From assembly GCA_052267165.1 (NCBI GenBank), contig JBKQHO010000039.1, positions 186,001-250,000 on the forward strand: 64,000 nucleotides of DNA, written 5' to 3'. Made by a program: the position numbers and the translations under genes. Position 1 is the stretch's first letter. The number at the start of each line of letters is the position of its first letter. Under the pieces are notes generated by a model. That model saw only the letters and a list, made by a program, of their open reading frames with translations. It made no database searches and was not told where the DNA came from. This DNA comes from CAWICD01 sp052267165 (GTDB lineage: Bacteria > Vulcanimicrobiota > Vulcanimicrobiia > Vulcanimicrobiales > Vulcanimicrobiaceae). This document shows, piece after piece, positions 1 through 6,850 of this stretch.

Positions 1-830
1 CCGGGAATGTCGCCCTGGACGCGCGTCTCCAGCAAGAACGAGAGCAAGCTGTTCTCGCGCAGCAAACCGCCGGCGAACGCGATCGCCGGCGAGGCTTGGG
101 TCAATCCGGCCCCGCGCAGCGCGGCCCTGATCAACTCGCCGAGGTCTTGCGCCGTGGCCTGCACGATCTTGCTCGCGGCCCGGTTTCCCTTGCCGGCGAA
201 GGCGATGATGCTCGGCGCGAGCGAAGCGACTTTCGCGACCTCGAGCGGGACCCCATATACCGCCGCGAGCAACGCCGCGCGATCGGGCGCGTCGAACGCG
301 CGCGCGGCCAGAGCGGTCGTCTCGTCGCCGGGCGCTCGCTCGTCGTAGACGCGCGAGAGCAGCTTCAGCGCGGCTAACCCGATCGCGAACGCCGAGCCCT
401 CGTCGCCCAGCAAGTAGCCCGCGCCGCCGACGCGCACGCGCGCGTCTCCACTCTCCGCGTAGGCGACGGAACCCGTGCCGGCGATCAGCACGGCTCCCGG
501 TCCTTCGGGGATCGCGGCCCGCAGCGCGCAGCGGGTGTCGTCGTCGACGGCCAGCCGCGCAGTCGGGAAAGCAGCCTGCAGCGCGTCCTCGAGCACTTGC
601 GCGGTCGCGGCGTTGCCGGCTCCGGCAGCCGCCACGTAGATGGCCGCGGGCTGCTCGCAGCCGGCCAACTCGCGAACCGTCTCGACAATCGTCCGGGCGG
701 CCGCGGCGGCGCCTCGCGAGCTTGCATTCGCGGGGCCGCCGCGCGCGACGTTCTCACGCCCGCCGCGCGAGAGCGCGGCGACGGTCGAGGTGCCGCCGGC
801 GTCCACGCCGACGGCGATCGCATCGTTCAT
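1..830 (-). CDS. BadF/BadG-type kinase, probable N-acetylglucosamine kinase (partial, 3' end outside window)
   Basis: Sugar kinase of the ASKHA fold, probably phosphorylating GlcNAc released during peptidoglycan turnover. The N-terminus reads MNDAIAVGVDAGGTSTVAAL, whose VDAGGTST is the phosphate-1 loop of the BadF/BadG/NagK family. A second ATP-binding block, LIAGTGSVAY, and AGYLLGDEGSA follow at about residues 115-150. The frame stays open to the left edge, ending at ...FAGGLLRENSLLSF, so the C-terminus is missing. The ATG overlaps the anmK stop (ATGA), placing it last in the nagZ-anmK operon. Substrate is inferred from context; family membership is clear. Confidence 0.85.
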   Translation of the reverse strand, partial: MNDAIAVGVDAGGTSTVAALSRGGRENVARGGPANASSRGAAAAARTIVETVRELAGCEQPAAIYVAAAGAGNAATAQVLEDALQAAFPTARLAVDDDTRCALRAAIPEGPGAVLIAGTGSVAYAESGDARVRVGGAGYLLGDEGSAFAIGLAALKLLSRVYDERAPGDETTALAARAFDAPDRAALLAAVYGVPLEVAKVASLAPSIIAFAGKGNRAASKIVQATAQDLGELIRAALRGAGLTQASPAIAFAGGLLRENSLLSFLLETRVQGDIP

Positions 831-1990
831 CTCGCTTCGTTCGCCGCCAGTTCGCCGGCAATCTTTGCGAGCGAGGCCGATAACTCGTAGGGGACGATCG
901 CCCCCAGCAGCGCCGGATGGGCCGCACCGGTGACGCGCGGCAGGCCGGCCGCGCGGCCGCGCAGAGTCTCGTAACCCAGCAGCGCGAAGGCGATCGCTTC
1001 CTTCGCGTCCGGGTCGATGCCGAGCGCGTCGGAGCGCACGAGCTCGTAACGGTCGCCGAGCGCGGTGCGCAGCAGCGCCAGCAGCGTCAGATTGTGCGCG
1101 CCGCCGCCGCTCACCACGACTTGCGCTCCGGCGGGCGCGTAAGCCGCGACGTCGTTCGCGACCGAACGCGCCGTCAGTGCGGCGAGCGTCGCGGCCCCGT
1201 CCTCGAGCGAGAATTGCGCCAGCTCCGCCGCGTGCGCGTTAAAAAAGGTCGCGCCGAATTGCTCGCGGCCCGCCGACTTCGGCGGCGGCCGGCGGAAGTA
1301 GGGATCAACGAGCATGCCCTCCAGCGCGCGAGCGTCGGCGCGACCGCGCGCCGCGAGCTCGCCGTTCCGGTCGAAACGCTCCCTTCCGCCACTGCGCTCG
1401 CGCACGAAGGCGTCGAGCAGCATGTTGCCGGGCCCCGTATCCCAAGCCCGCACTTCGCTCGTCGGCCCGCTTGCGAGCACGAGCGTCAGGTTCGCGATTC
1501 CGCCCAGGTTCAACGCGACCGTGTCGCGCCCGCCGCCGCCGAAGAACACGGCGTCGGCGAAGGGCACGAGCGGCGCGCCTTCGCCCCCGGCCGCGCAGTC
1601 GCCGCGCCGAAAATCGCAGACGACCGTCGTTTGCGCGCGCTCGCGAATGCGATAGGGGTCGCCAAGCTGTAGGCTGCGCCGCGTGCGGCCGTCGTGGAAG
1701 AGCGTCAGCCCGTGCGAGGCCACGAAATCGAGGGGCGCGCCGGCGGCGACGGCGCGGGCGGCTTCACCGAAAGCATCGCCCAGCAACGCGTCGAGCGCGC
1801 TGACCTCGTGCGGCGGCGGCCCGTGGGGCGGGAGCGCGGCCAGCAGCCGCGCGACGAGCCCGGGCTCGAACTCCGTGGTGCGGAAGCGAACCAATTCCAC
1901 GGCATAGCCCGCAGCGCGCGGCCGCAGCGAGACGAGCGCGGCATCGATACCGTCAAGCGACGTCCCCGACATGAGGCCAACGGCGAGCAT
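827..1990 (-). CDS. anmK: anhydro-N-acetylmuramic acid kinase
   Basis: Cytosolic kinase that opens and phosphorylates 1,6-anhydro-MurNAc to MurNAc-6-phosphate in murein recycling. At 387 residues it has the usual family length. The start is set by the typical N-terminus MLAVGLMSGTSLDGIDAALV; the glycine-rich LNLGGIANLT and DTGPGNMLLD blocks and VVSGGGAHN near the C-terminus are the family ATP/sugar-binding signatures. It starts 5 bases after the serine hydrolase stop and its stop overlaps the following kinase start, so the genes are translationally coupled. An upstream in-frame extension exists but adds low-complexity Arg-rich sequence and is rejected. Confidence 0.96.
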   Translation of the reverse strand: MLAVGLMSGTSLDGIDAALVSLRPRAAGYAVELVRFRTTEFEPGLVARLLAALPPHGPPPHEVSALDALLGDAFGEAARAVAAGAPLDFVASHGLTLFHDGRTRRSLQLGDPYRIRERAQTTVVCDFRRGDCAAGGEGAPLVPFADAVFFGGGGRDTVALNLGGIANLTLVLASGPTSEVRAWDTGPGNMLLDAFVRERSGGRERFDRNGELAARGRADARALEGMLVDPYFRRPPPKSAGREQFGATFFNAHAAELAQFSLEDGAATLAALTARSVANDVAAYAPAGAQVVVSGGGAHNLTLLALLRTALGDRYELVRSDALGIDPDAKEAIAFALLGYETLRGRAAGLPRVTGAAHPALLGAIVPYELSASLAKIAGELAANEAR

Positions 1991-1995
1991 GCGGG

Positions 1996-3048
1996 CTACT
2001 CGAACGCGGCGACGGCCGCATCGCACACGGCGGCGCGCACGTCGCGCAGATCTCCACGACCGTAATAGACCGCATTGCTGAGCAGCACGACCGAGAGGTC
2101 GCGCGCGGGGTCGGCCCACACGCTCGTCCCCACGAAGCCGGTGTGGCCGAACGCGTCGCCGGACATGCGCGTTCCGCACGAGTTCTCTTGCGTCGTCTTG
2201 AGGGCCCAGCCCAAGCCGCGGCGCAGCACCGGATCGAAGGCCTGTTCGCTCACGCCTTCGCGCGCGGTCGCCGCGGCGAGCAGCGTTTGCGGACGCGCGG
2301 TGCATGCGGCCAGGTACGCTTCGGCCAGCGCCGCGACGTCCCGCGCCGTTCCGAACAAGCCGGCGTGCCCCGCGACCCCGCCCATCAGGTAGGCCTTCTC
2401 GTCGTGGACGAAGCCGCGGACGCGACCCCGCCAGGCGTCGCACTCGGTCGGCGGAATTGCGGCCGCCTCGTCGGGCCGGGGACGAAAGCCCGTCGCCTCA
2501 GCGCCGAGCGCGGCCAGCGTCGCGCCGACGACGCTCGCGAGCGAACGGCCCGCGCTGCGCTCGAGCACGGTGCCGAGCGCAATGAAACCCAAATCGCTGT
2601 ACACGACGCGCTCGCCCGGCCGCGCGATCAGCGGCTGCGCGAGCGCGAAGCGCGTGACGTTCGAGCCGCGCAGCGTGCGATAATCGGCGCCGGAGGCCAT
2701 CCCGCAAACGTGCGCCAGCAACATGCGCGGCGTGATCGCGGCGGACTCCGTCTGCGCCCACTCGGGCACGAGGGCGACCAGCGGTGCGTCGAGCCCGAGC
2801 CTTCCGGCGTCGGCGGCTTGCAGCGCGGCCGTCGCCACGAACGGCTTCGTCAGCGAGGCCAGATCGAAGCGCGTCGTCGGCTCGACAGGCGCAGCGCCGG
2901 GAGCGTCGTCGAGCGTTCCGTAGGCGCGTTCGAACACGGCGCGGCCGCCGCGCTCGACTCGCAGTACGGCGCCCGTGAAGCGCGTGCCGCACGCCGCGCG
3001 CAGAATCTCGTCGAGCGCGTTCGCGCGCGACTGCGAGCGCGCGCTCAC
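1996..3048 (-). CDS. serine hydrolase, beta-lactamase / penicillin-binding-protein-like
   Basis: Class C beta-lactamase-fold hydrolase, 350 residues from a GTG that overlaps the nagZ stop (GTGA). Catalytic motifs are visible: SxxK as S-L-T-K at residues 65-68, Y-S-D at 150-152, and a terminal H-T-G replacing the K-T-G triad. No signal peptide is apparent, suggesting a cytoplasmic protein. Bacillus subtilis has a comparable serine hydrolase beside nagZ in its muropeptide recycling operon; an amidase or esterase acting on recycled muropeptides is therefore a reasonable inference here, but no substrate is shown by the sequence. Confidence 0.85.
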   Translation of the reverse strand: MSARSQSRANALDEILRAACGTRFTGAVLRVERGGRAVFERAYGTLDDAPGAAPVEPTTRFDLASLTKPFVATAALQAADAGRLGLDAPLVALVPEWAQTESAAITPRMLLAHVCGMASGADYRTLRGSNVTRFALAQPLIARPGERVVYSDLGFIALGTVLERSAGRSLASVVGATLAALGAEATGFRPRPDEAAAIPPTECDAWRGRVRGFVHDEKAYLMGGVAGHAGLFGTARDVAALAEAYLAACTARPQTLLAAATAREGVSEQAFDPVLRRGLGWALKTTQENSCGTRMSGDAFGHTGFVGTSVWADPARDLSVVLLSNAVYYGRGDLRDVRAAVCDAAVAAFE

Positions 3049-4556
3049 GCGACGCAGGCCGCCCGCACCGGCAGCCGGCCGGCGGCCGGAACGCGTCCGG
3101 CGAGGACGTCGGCCAACGCTTCGACCGCGGCCTCGTCGTCGCCGTAGCTGCACAGCACGTTACGGGCTCGCGCAAGCGCGGCGGCATCGAACGGCTCGAG
3201 CGCGCAGACGAGGATCGCATCGGGCGACAGCGCGAGGAGCGCTTCCGCAGCCGCCTGCTGCAGCGGGAAGAGGTGCGCGCGCCGCGTGACCACTACCAGC
3301 TGCCGCCCGGGCTGTGCCGCCAACAGCGCCGTCAGCTGTTCGCGCATCTCCGCATCCGGCTCGAGCGGAGCGCGCAACAGCTCGCTGCGCACGCGCCGCC
3401 GGCGCAGCGCCGAGCTCAGCGATACGGGCTCGCGCGTCGCCGGCTCGAAGGAGATCACCGTCGCCGCCGCAGCCGTGTCGAGCACCGCGCGGCCGCGCGC
3501 GCAGGTGATCGCGCCCGCCGCGATCTGCCGCGCCAGCGCCTCGCCGCCGGCGAACGGCGCGGCCGCGGCGCCCACGACGCTCGCGCGCAAGCGCGTGACG
3601 CGTGCGACGGCTTCTTCGAGACGCGCGAGCGGCAGCTCACGTTGCCGCACCGCCTCGACGATCGCGTCTCGCGCGGCGAGCGCGAGCGGCAGACGGTGGC
3701 TGATGAGCGCACAGTCGGCCCCGGCGGCGATGGCCAGCGCGGCCGCGCGCGCGGTGCCGAAGGTCGACGCGATCGCGTCCATCTCCAGACAGTCGGTGAA
3801 GCAGACTCCGCTAAAGCCGAGCTCTTCGCGCAGCAAGCCGGTCAGCGCGCGCGACGAGAGGGTCGCCGGAACGCCGGCTTCGAGCGCCGGAACGACGACG
3901 TGCGCGCTCATGACGCAATCGACGCCGGCAGCAAAAGCTTCCGCAAAAGGTACGAGCTCGCGCGAACGCAGGGTCGCCGCATCGGTCGCGACGACGGGCA
4001 GCTCGCGATGCGAGTCGAGCGGCGTGTTGCCGTGGCCCGGGAAATGCTTGGCGGTCGCCGCGACGCCCCCGGCGCGCAGTCCGCGAATGAGCGCGCTCCC
4101 GAGCGCCGCGACGCGCTGCGGATCGTCGCCGAACGCACGCGTTCCGACGGCGTTGCAGCGCGGATCGAGCGCCAGGTCCAGCACGGGCGCGAAGTCGACG
4201 TTTGCTCCGAACGAGCGGACGTCGGCCGCGAGCGCGCGTCCCGCTCGCTCGGCGAGCGAGGCGTCATCGCAGGCACCGAGGGCCATCATTGAGGGCAAGG
4301 CAACGGCACCGTCGCGCAGCCGCGCGACGCGGCCCCCCTCTTGGTCCACGGCCAACAGCGGCGGCAACGTTCCTCCGCAAGCCGCGATCACGACCTCCAG
4401 ACCGGCGCGGGTCTGCGCCGCGCTCGTCACGTTGCGATCGAACAGAATGATTCCGCCCGGAGCCAAGCGGCCCAAGGTCTCGAGCGCGGCGGAGTCGGGC
4501 GCGGCCGGTATGCCGACGCACAGCACCGCGCCCGCCAGGCGTTGCAGCTCGTTCAC
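3045..4556 (-). CDS. nagZ: beta-N-acetylhexosaminidase, GH3 family
   Basis: Glycoside hydrolase family 3 enzyme cleaving GlcNAc from GlcNAc-anhydroMurNAc (peptides). The GH3 NagZ signature KHFPGHG is at residues 170-176, followed by the catalytic Asp-Ser-His (D181, H183), and the nucleophile region FTDCLEMDAI near residue 250. At 503 residues it is longer than the about 340-residue proteobacterial NagZ and carries a C-terminal GH3 domain, as in the Bacillus two-domain enzyme. No convincing signal peptide, so probably cytoplasmic. It lies 6 bases downstream of the secreted protein gene and overlaps the serine hydrolase. Confidence 0.95.
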   Translation of the reverse strand: MNELQRLAGAVLCVGIPAAPDSAALETLGRLAPGGIILFDRNVTSAAQTRAGLEVVIAACGGTLPPLLAVDQEGGRVARLRDGAVALPSMMALGACDDASLAERAGRALAADVRSFGANVDFAPVLDLALDPRCNAVGTRAFGDDPQRVAALGSALIRGLRAGGVAATAKHFPGHGNTPLDSHRELPVVATDAATLRSRELVPFAEAFAAGVDCVMSAHVVVPALEAGVPATLSSRALTGLLREELGFSGVCFTDCLEMDAIASTFGTARAAALAIAAGADCALISHRLPLALAARDAIVEAVRQRELPLARLEEAVARVTRLRASVVGAAAAPFAGGEALARQIAAGAITCARGRAVLDTAAAATVISFEPATREPVSLSSALRRRRVRSELLRAPLEPDAEMREQLTALLAAQPGRQLVVVTRRAHLFPLQQAAAEALLALSPDAILVCALEPFDAAALARARNVLCSYGDDEAAVEALADVLAGRVPAAGRLPVRAACVA

Positions 4557-4562
4557 GCCGCG

Positions 4563-5009
4563 TCAGCGCAAATGAATGATCTGGGCGATGAACAGCGAGC
4601 CTCGCTGGCTCACGAACACGTCGACGCGGTCGCCGCGGTCGATGTCGGCGATGGTGTGGAACTTGTTCTTCGAATCCTGGATGTTCGTGCTCGGAAGCAC
4701 GATGACGTCGACGCGCCCGCGATTCTGCGTCTGGATCGAAAGGGTGCCGGCCCGGCGGTCGATGGCGACGACCTGGCCGTCGAGCACGCCGCCGTTGCGC
4801 GCCTGCAAGGCGCTCGTTCCGGCTCGCGTGCCCTCTTCCGACCCGGCGGCGGCGCGCAACGCCGGCCAGGGCGAATGGTCGTTCTCGTCAGCCCGCGCCG
4901 CAGACGGCGCGATCGCGGCGGACGAGGTGAAGATCGCTAGTGCGACGATCTGCAAACCAAACATGACAGCGGCGTAACGTAGCCTGGATCGCGGAGCGTT
5001 CCCCTGCAC
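4563..5009 (-). CDS. secreted protein with small beta-rich domain, function unknown
   Basis: Probable exported protein of 148 residues. The GTG start is chosen because GGAAGG lies 5 bases upstream; a longer GTG start at 5072 also has AAAGGA and would add 21 residues. The N-terminus has Arg residues, a hydrophobic stretch (about residues 15-32) and an Ala-x-Ala-type end (SAARADEND), typical of a signal peptide. The C-terminal 70 residues follow the pattern GxVxxIDRRAGTLSI...RVDVIV, with TNIQDS, resembling DUF5666-like OB/beta-barrel domains. First gene of the murein recycling operon. No function is assigned. Confidence 0.65.
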   Translation of the reverse strand: MQGNAPRSRLRYAAVMFGLQIVALAIFTSSAAIAPSAARADENDHSPWPALRAAAGSEEGTRAGTSALQARNGGVLDGQVVAIDRRAGTLSIQTQNRGRVDVIVLPSTNIQDSKNKFHTIADIDRGDRVDVFVSQRGSLFIAQIIHLR

Positions 5010-5145
5010 GTCGACCTTCCTGTGGTAGCGGCGCGGCGGCTGGCTGCCGTAAGCCGAACTCGGTCCCCTCACAGAGAGAGTCCTTTGTACGTTCGGCCAC
5101 GCCGCGCGGCTTACGCCCGGCTCGGCGACGGTTCCCTCGTCGTTG

Positions 5146-5547
5146 CTACGAGGCGAGCGCGGCCGCGTACGCTGCCCGAGCCGCTGCGCCCAGCCCCGTC
5201 ATGTCGCCGTTCGGGGAAGGCCCCTCGAGGCCGAGCGGGGACAGCTCCGCGGCGTCACGCTGAAAGAGCCGCGCGATCCCGGCCGTATCCTGCATCGCGC
5301 AGGCGCGCGCGAGCGACGCGAGCGCGCGGAGTTGCCGAACCGCTTCGTCGCTTGGTGCTCGCCCGGCGACGACAAGCCGCAGCGCGAGCAGTGCCTCGTC
5401 GGCGGCCCGCGGTCCGACGGCTTCGAGCGCGCGATAGAACGGCGCCGCCGCCGGCACGGAAGAACGGTCCGCTAGCGCGGCTTCGATCGCCGCAGGCTTG
5501 GAGACGGGCTCGCCTAGCAGGTAGCGATCGATCAGCTCGCAGCCCAC
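5146..5547 (-). CDS. hypothetical Ala-rich protein
   Basis: Protein of 133 residues starting at a GTG that overlaps the preceding stop (TAGTG at 5545-5549); a longer ATG start at 5586 would overlap the upstream gene by 40 bases. The sequence is helical and Ala/Leu-rich with no Cys and no membrane segment (VGCELIDRYLLGEPVSKPAA at the start has its only non-terminal Cys pair partner at CAMQD). No family recognised. Coupling with the upstream secreted protein gene supports it being real. Confidence 0.5.
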   Translation of the reverse strand: MGCELIDRYLLGEPVSKPAAIEAALADRSSVPAAAPFYRALEAVGPRAADEALLALRLVVAGRAPSDEAVRQLRALASLARACAMQDTAGIARLFQRDAAELSPLGLEGPSPNGDMTGLGAAARAAYAAALAS

Positions 5548-5939
5548 TAGTCGTGCGTCGTGACGGGCGTTGCCGAAAAGTCCCAAGGACGCCCATGCAC
5601 GAACGTGCCGCCGACGATCCAGCCGTTGCGATACCGTCCGGTGATGCGGCCGCCGCGGCCGTTGCCGAGGTCGAGCCAGATGCGGTCGCCGCTGAGGCCG
5701 CCGGACACTTGAACGAACGGGCCGCTCCCGTTGGGCCGGTAGATGCCGTCGATGATGCCGCTGGGATCGATCCGCAGCTTCAAGGTTCCGTCGTAGCCCC
5801 CGGCCCCGGCGGGGCTTTCGGGCACGAAATGGGTCGCGAACGTCAACATGTTCCCGCCGGGCGCCGACGCGGCGAACGAGGCGGCAGGCGTCAATCCCAG
5901 AGCGAGCCAGACGGCAAGCGCGCGTGCTATTCGCTTCAT
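5547..5939 (-). CDS. small secreted hypothetical protein
   Basis: 130-residue protein with a clear signal peptide: Lys/Arg at positions 2-6, a hydrophobic core (ALAVWLALGLTPAASFA) and an Ala-x-Ala cleavage site near residue 24. The mature part is Gly-rich and beta-like, with regularly spaced YDGTLKLRI, DGIYRPNG, GDRIWLDLG and RITGRYRNG segments, suggesting a small beta-sandwich or barrel. No cysteines. The function is not recognised. It precedes the gene at 5146 with overlapping stop/start codons. Confidence 0.65.
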   Translation of the reverse strand: MKRIARALAVWLALGLTPAASFAASAPGGNMLTFATHFVPESPAGAGGYDGTLKLRIDPSGIIDGIYRPNGSGPFVQVSGGLSGDRIWLDLGNGRGGRITGRYRNGWIVGGTFVHGRPWDFSATPVTTHD

Positions 5940-6022
5940 GTCTGCCAGGACGGGTCGCCCGCGCCGGCGGTTTCGCGCGCCGGAAACTTCCTGCCGGGAG
6001 CGCTTTCGACTACGGTCTCCTC

Positions 6023-6376
6023 ATGAGCGAACGAGCCTTCGTCGAGCGGCAGCATCCGCGCGCGGACGTGTCGCTGTCGGCGACGTACCAATGGGCGCAC
6101 GCGGGCGAGCGCCGCACGGGCTGGGTCGTCAACATCGGCGTCGGGGGTTTGCGCTGCGTCGGAGAAAATGACGACGAGGGAGCCGACGGCGCGCACGTGC
6201 TGGTCGCCTTGCCGCTGCCGCGCGTCGGCCGCGAGATGCTGCTGCGGGGAAAGGTCGTCGCGCTCGCGCGCTCCGACGACGGCACGTGCGGCTTCAGCGT
6301 CGCCTTCCAGCAGATGGATGCGGGCGATCGTGAGGCGATCGGCTTCCTCGTCGAGACGAACGGACTGCACGGCTGA
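6023..6376 (+). CDS. PilZ domain protein
   Basis: 117-residue single-domain PilZ protein, a candidate cyclic-di-GMP receptor. The R-x-x-x-R motif is present (R-Q-H-P-R, residues 8-12). The second motif, normally D/N-x-S-x-x-G, reads N-I-G-V-G-G at about residues 37-42, so the Ser is Gly. Both positions contact the nucleotide in characterised PilZ proteins, so binding may be altered. Start chosen at MSERAFVERQ; an in-frame upstream extension crosses the divergent promoter region. It is divergent from the 5547 gene. Confidence 0.8.
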   Translation: MSERAFVERQHPRADVSLSATYQWAHAGERRTGWVVNIGVGGLRCVGENDDEGADGAHVLVALPLPRVGREMLLRGKVVALARSDDGTCGFSVAFQQMDAGDREAIGFLVETNGLHG

Positions 6377-6779
6377 GCGTGACGGCGCTCGCTCTCAGTC
6401 TGCCTCGCCGACCCGCAGCACGGTGCAGCACGGAATCGCGCGTTCGCATGATTCGGGGACGCGCTCCATTCTCGCGTGATGGACCCCACGGCGTTAGCGC
6501 GCAGCCGAAAAGCCAACGTGCTCAAGCGTCCTCGCGTCCTCGATGCCCGCGAGGTCGGTGGGCGCTCGCCTGCGCGAAGCTTGTGGCCGGTTCCGCGACA
6601 CTAAAAGATTGGCATCCATGCGGATGCGGAACGCGAGCGAGTACGGCTACAGGCGGTTTCGCGAAAACGGCCCGTGCAAGCGTTTCCTGCTCGCGCCTTA
6701 AGGATGCTCCGACCGTTTCAATCCAGCGCGTCGTTCACCACGCCGACCAGGCTCTTTCACACGTCCTTCTCCTCGCGGT
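6377..6779. other. intergenic region without a recognised gene
   Basis: About 400 bases between the PilZ gene and the DUF3141 gene. Open frames here are Arg/Ser-rich and look like chance frames in GC-rich DNA. No tRNA or clear terminator is seen. The right part is somewhat AT-richer and probably holds the promoter of the 6851 gene. Confidence 0.5.
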
Positions 6780-6797
6780 TGCAAGCTTAAGTTTGCA
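6780..6797. promoter_or_regulatory. 18-bp near-perfect palindrome upstream of DUF3141 gene, candidate operator
   Basis: TGCAAGCTTAAGTTTGCA is symmetric around TTAA at 6787-6790 with only one mismatched pair. It lies 54 bases before the ATG of the DUF3141 gene, where a transcription factor could act. TGCA-containing palindromes are bound by PHA regulators of the PhaR type in proteobacteria, but no such link is shown here. Confidence 0.4.
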
Positions 6798-6850
6798 CGG
6801 TCAACGGGCGCATACTTTAGGGCGCTCATCGAGGACGGAGGAAACCGAGG

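Noticed and set aside
6587..6605. GACACTAAAAG shared with the right edge of the hydrogenase element
   Set aside because: Only an 11-base match without a partner inverted repeat nearby; may be chance.
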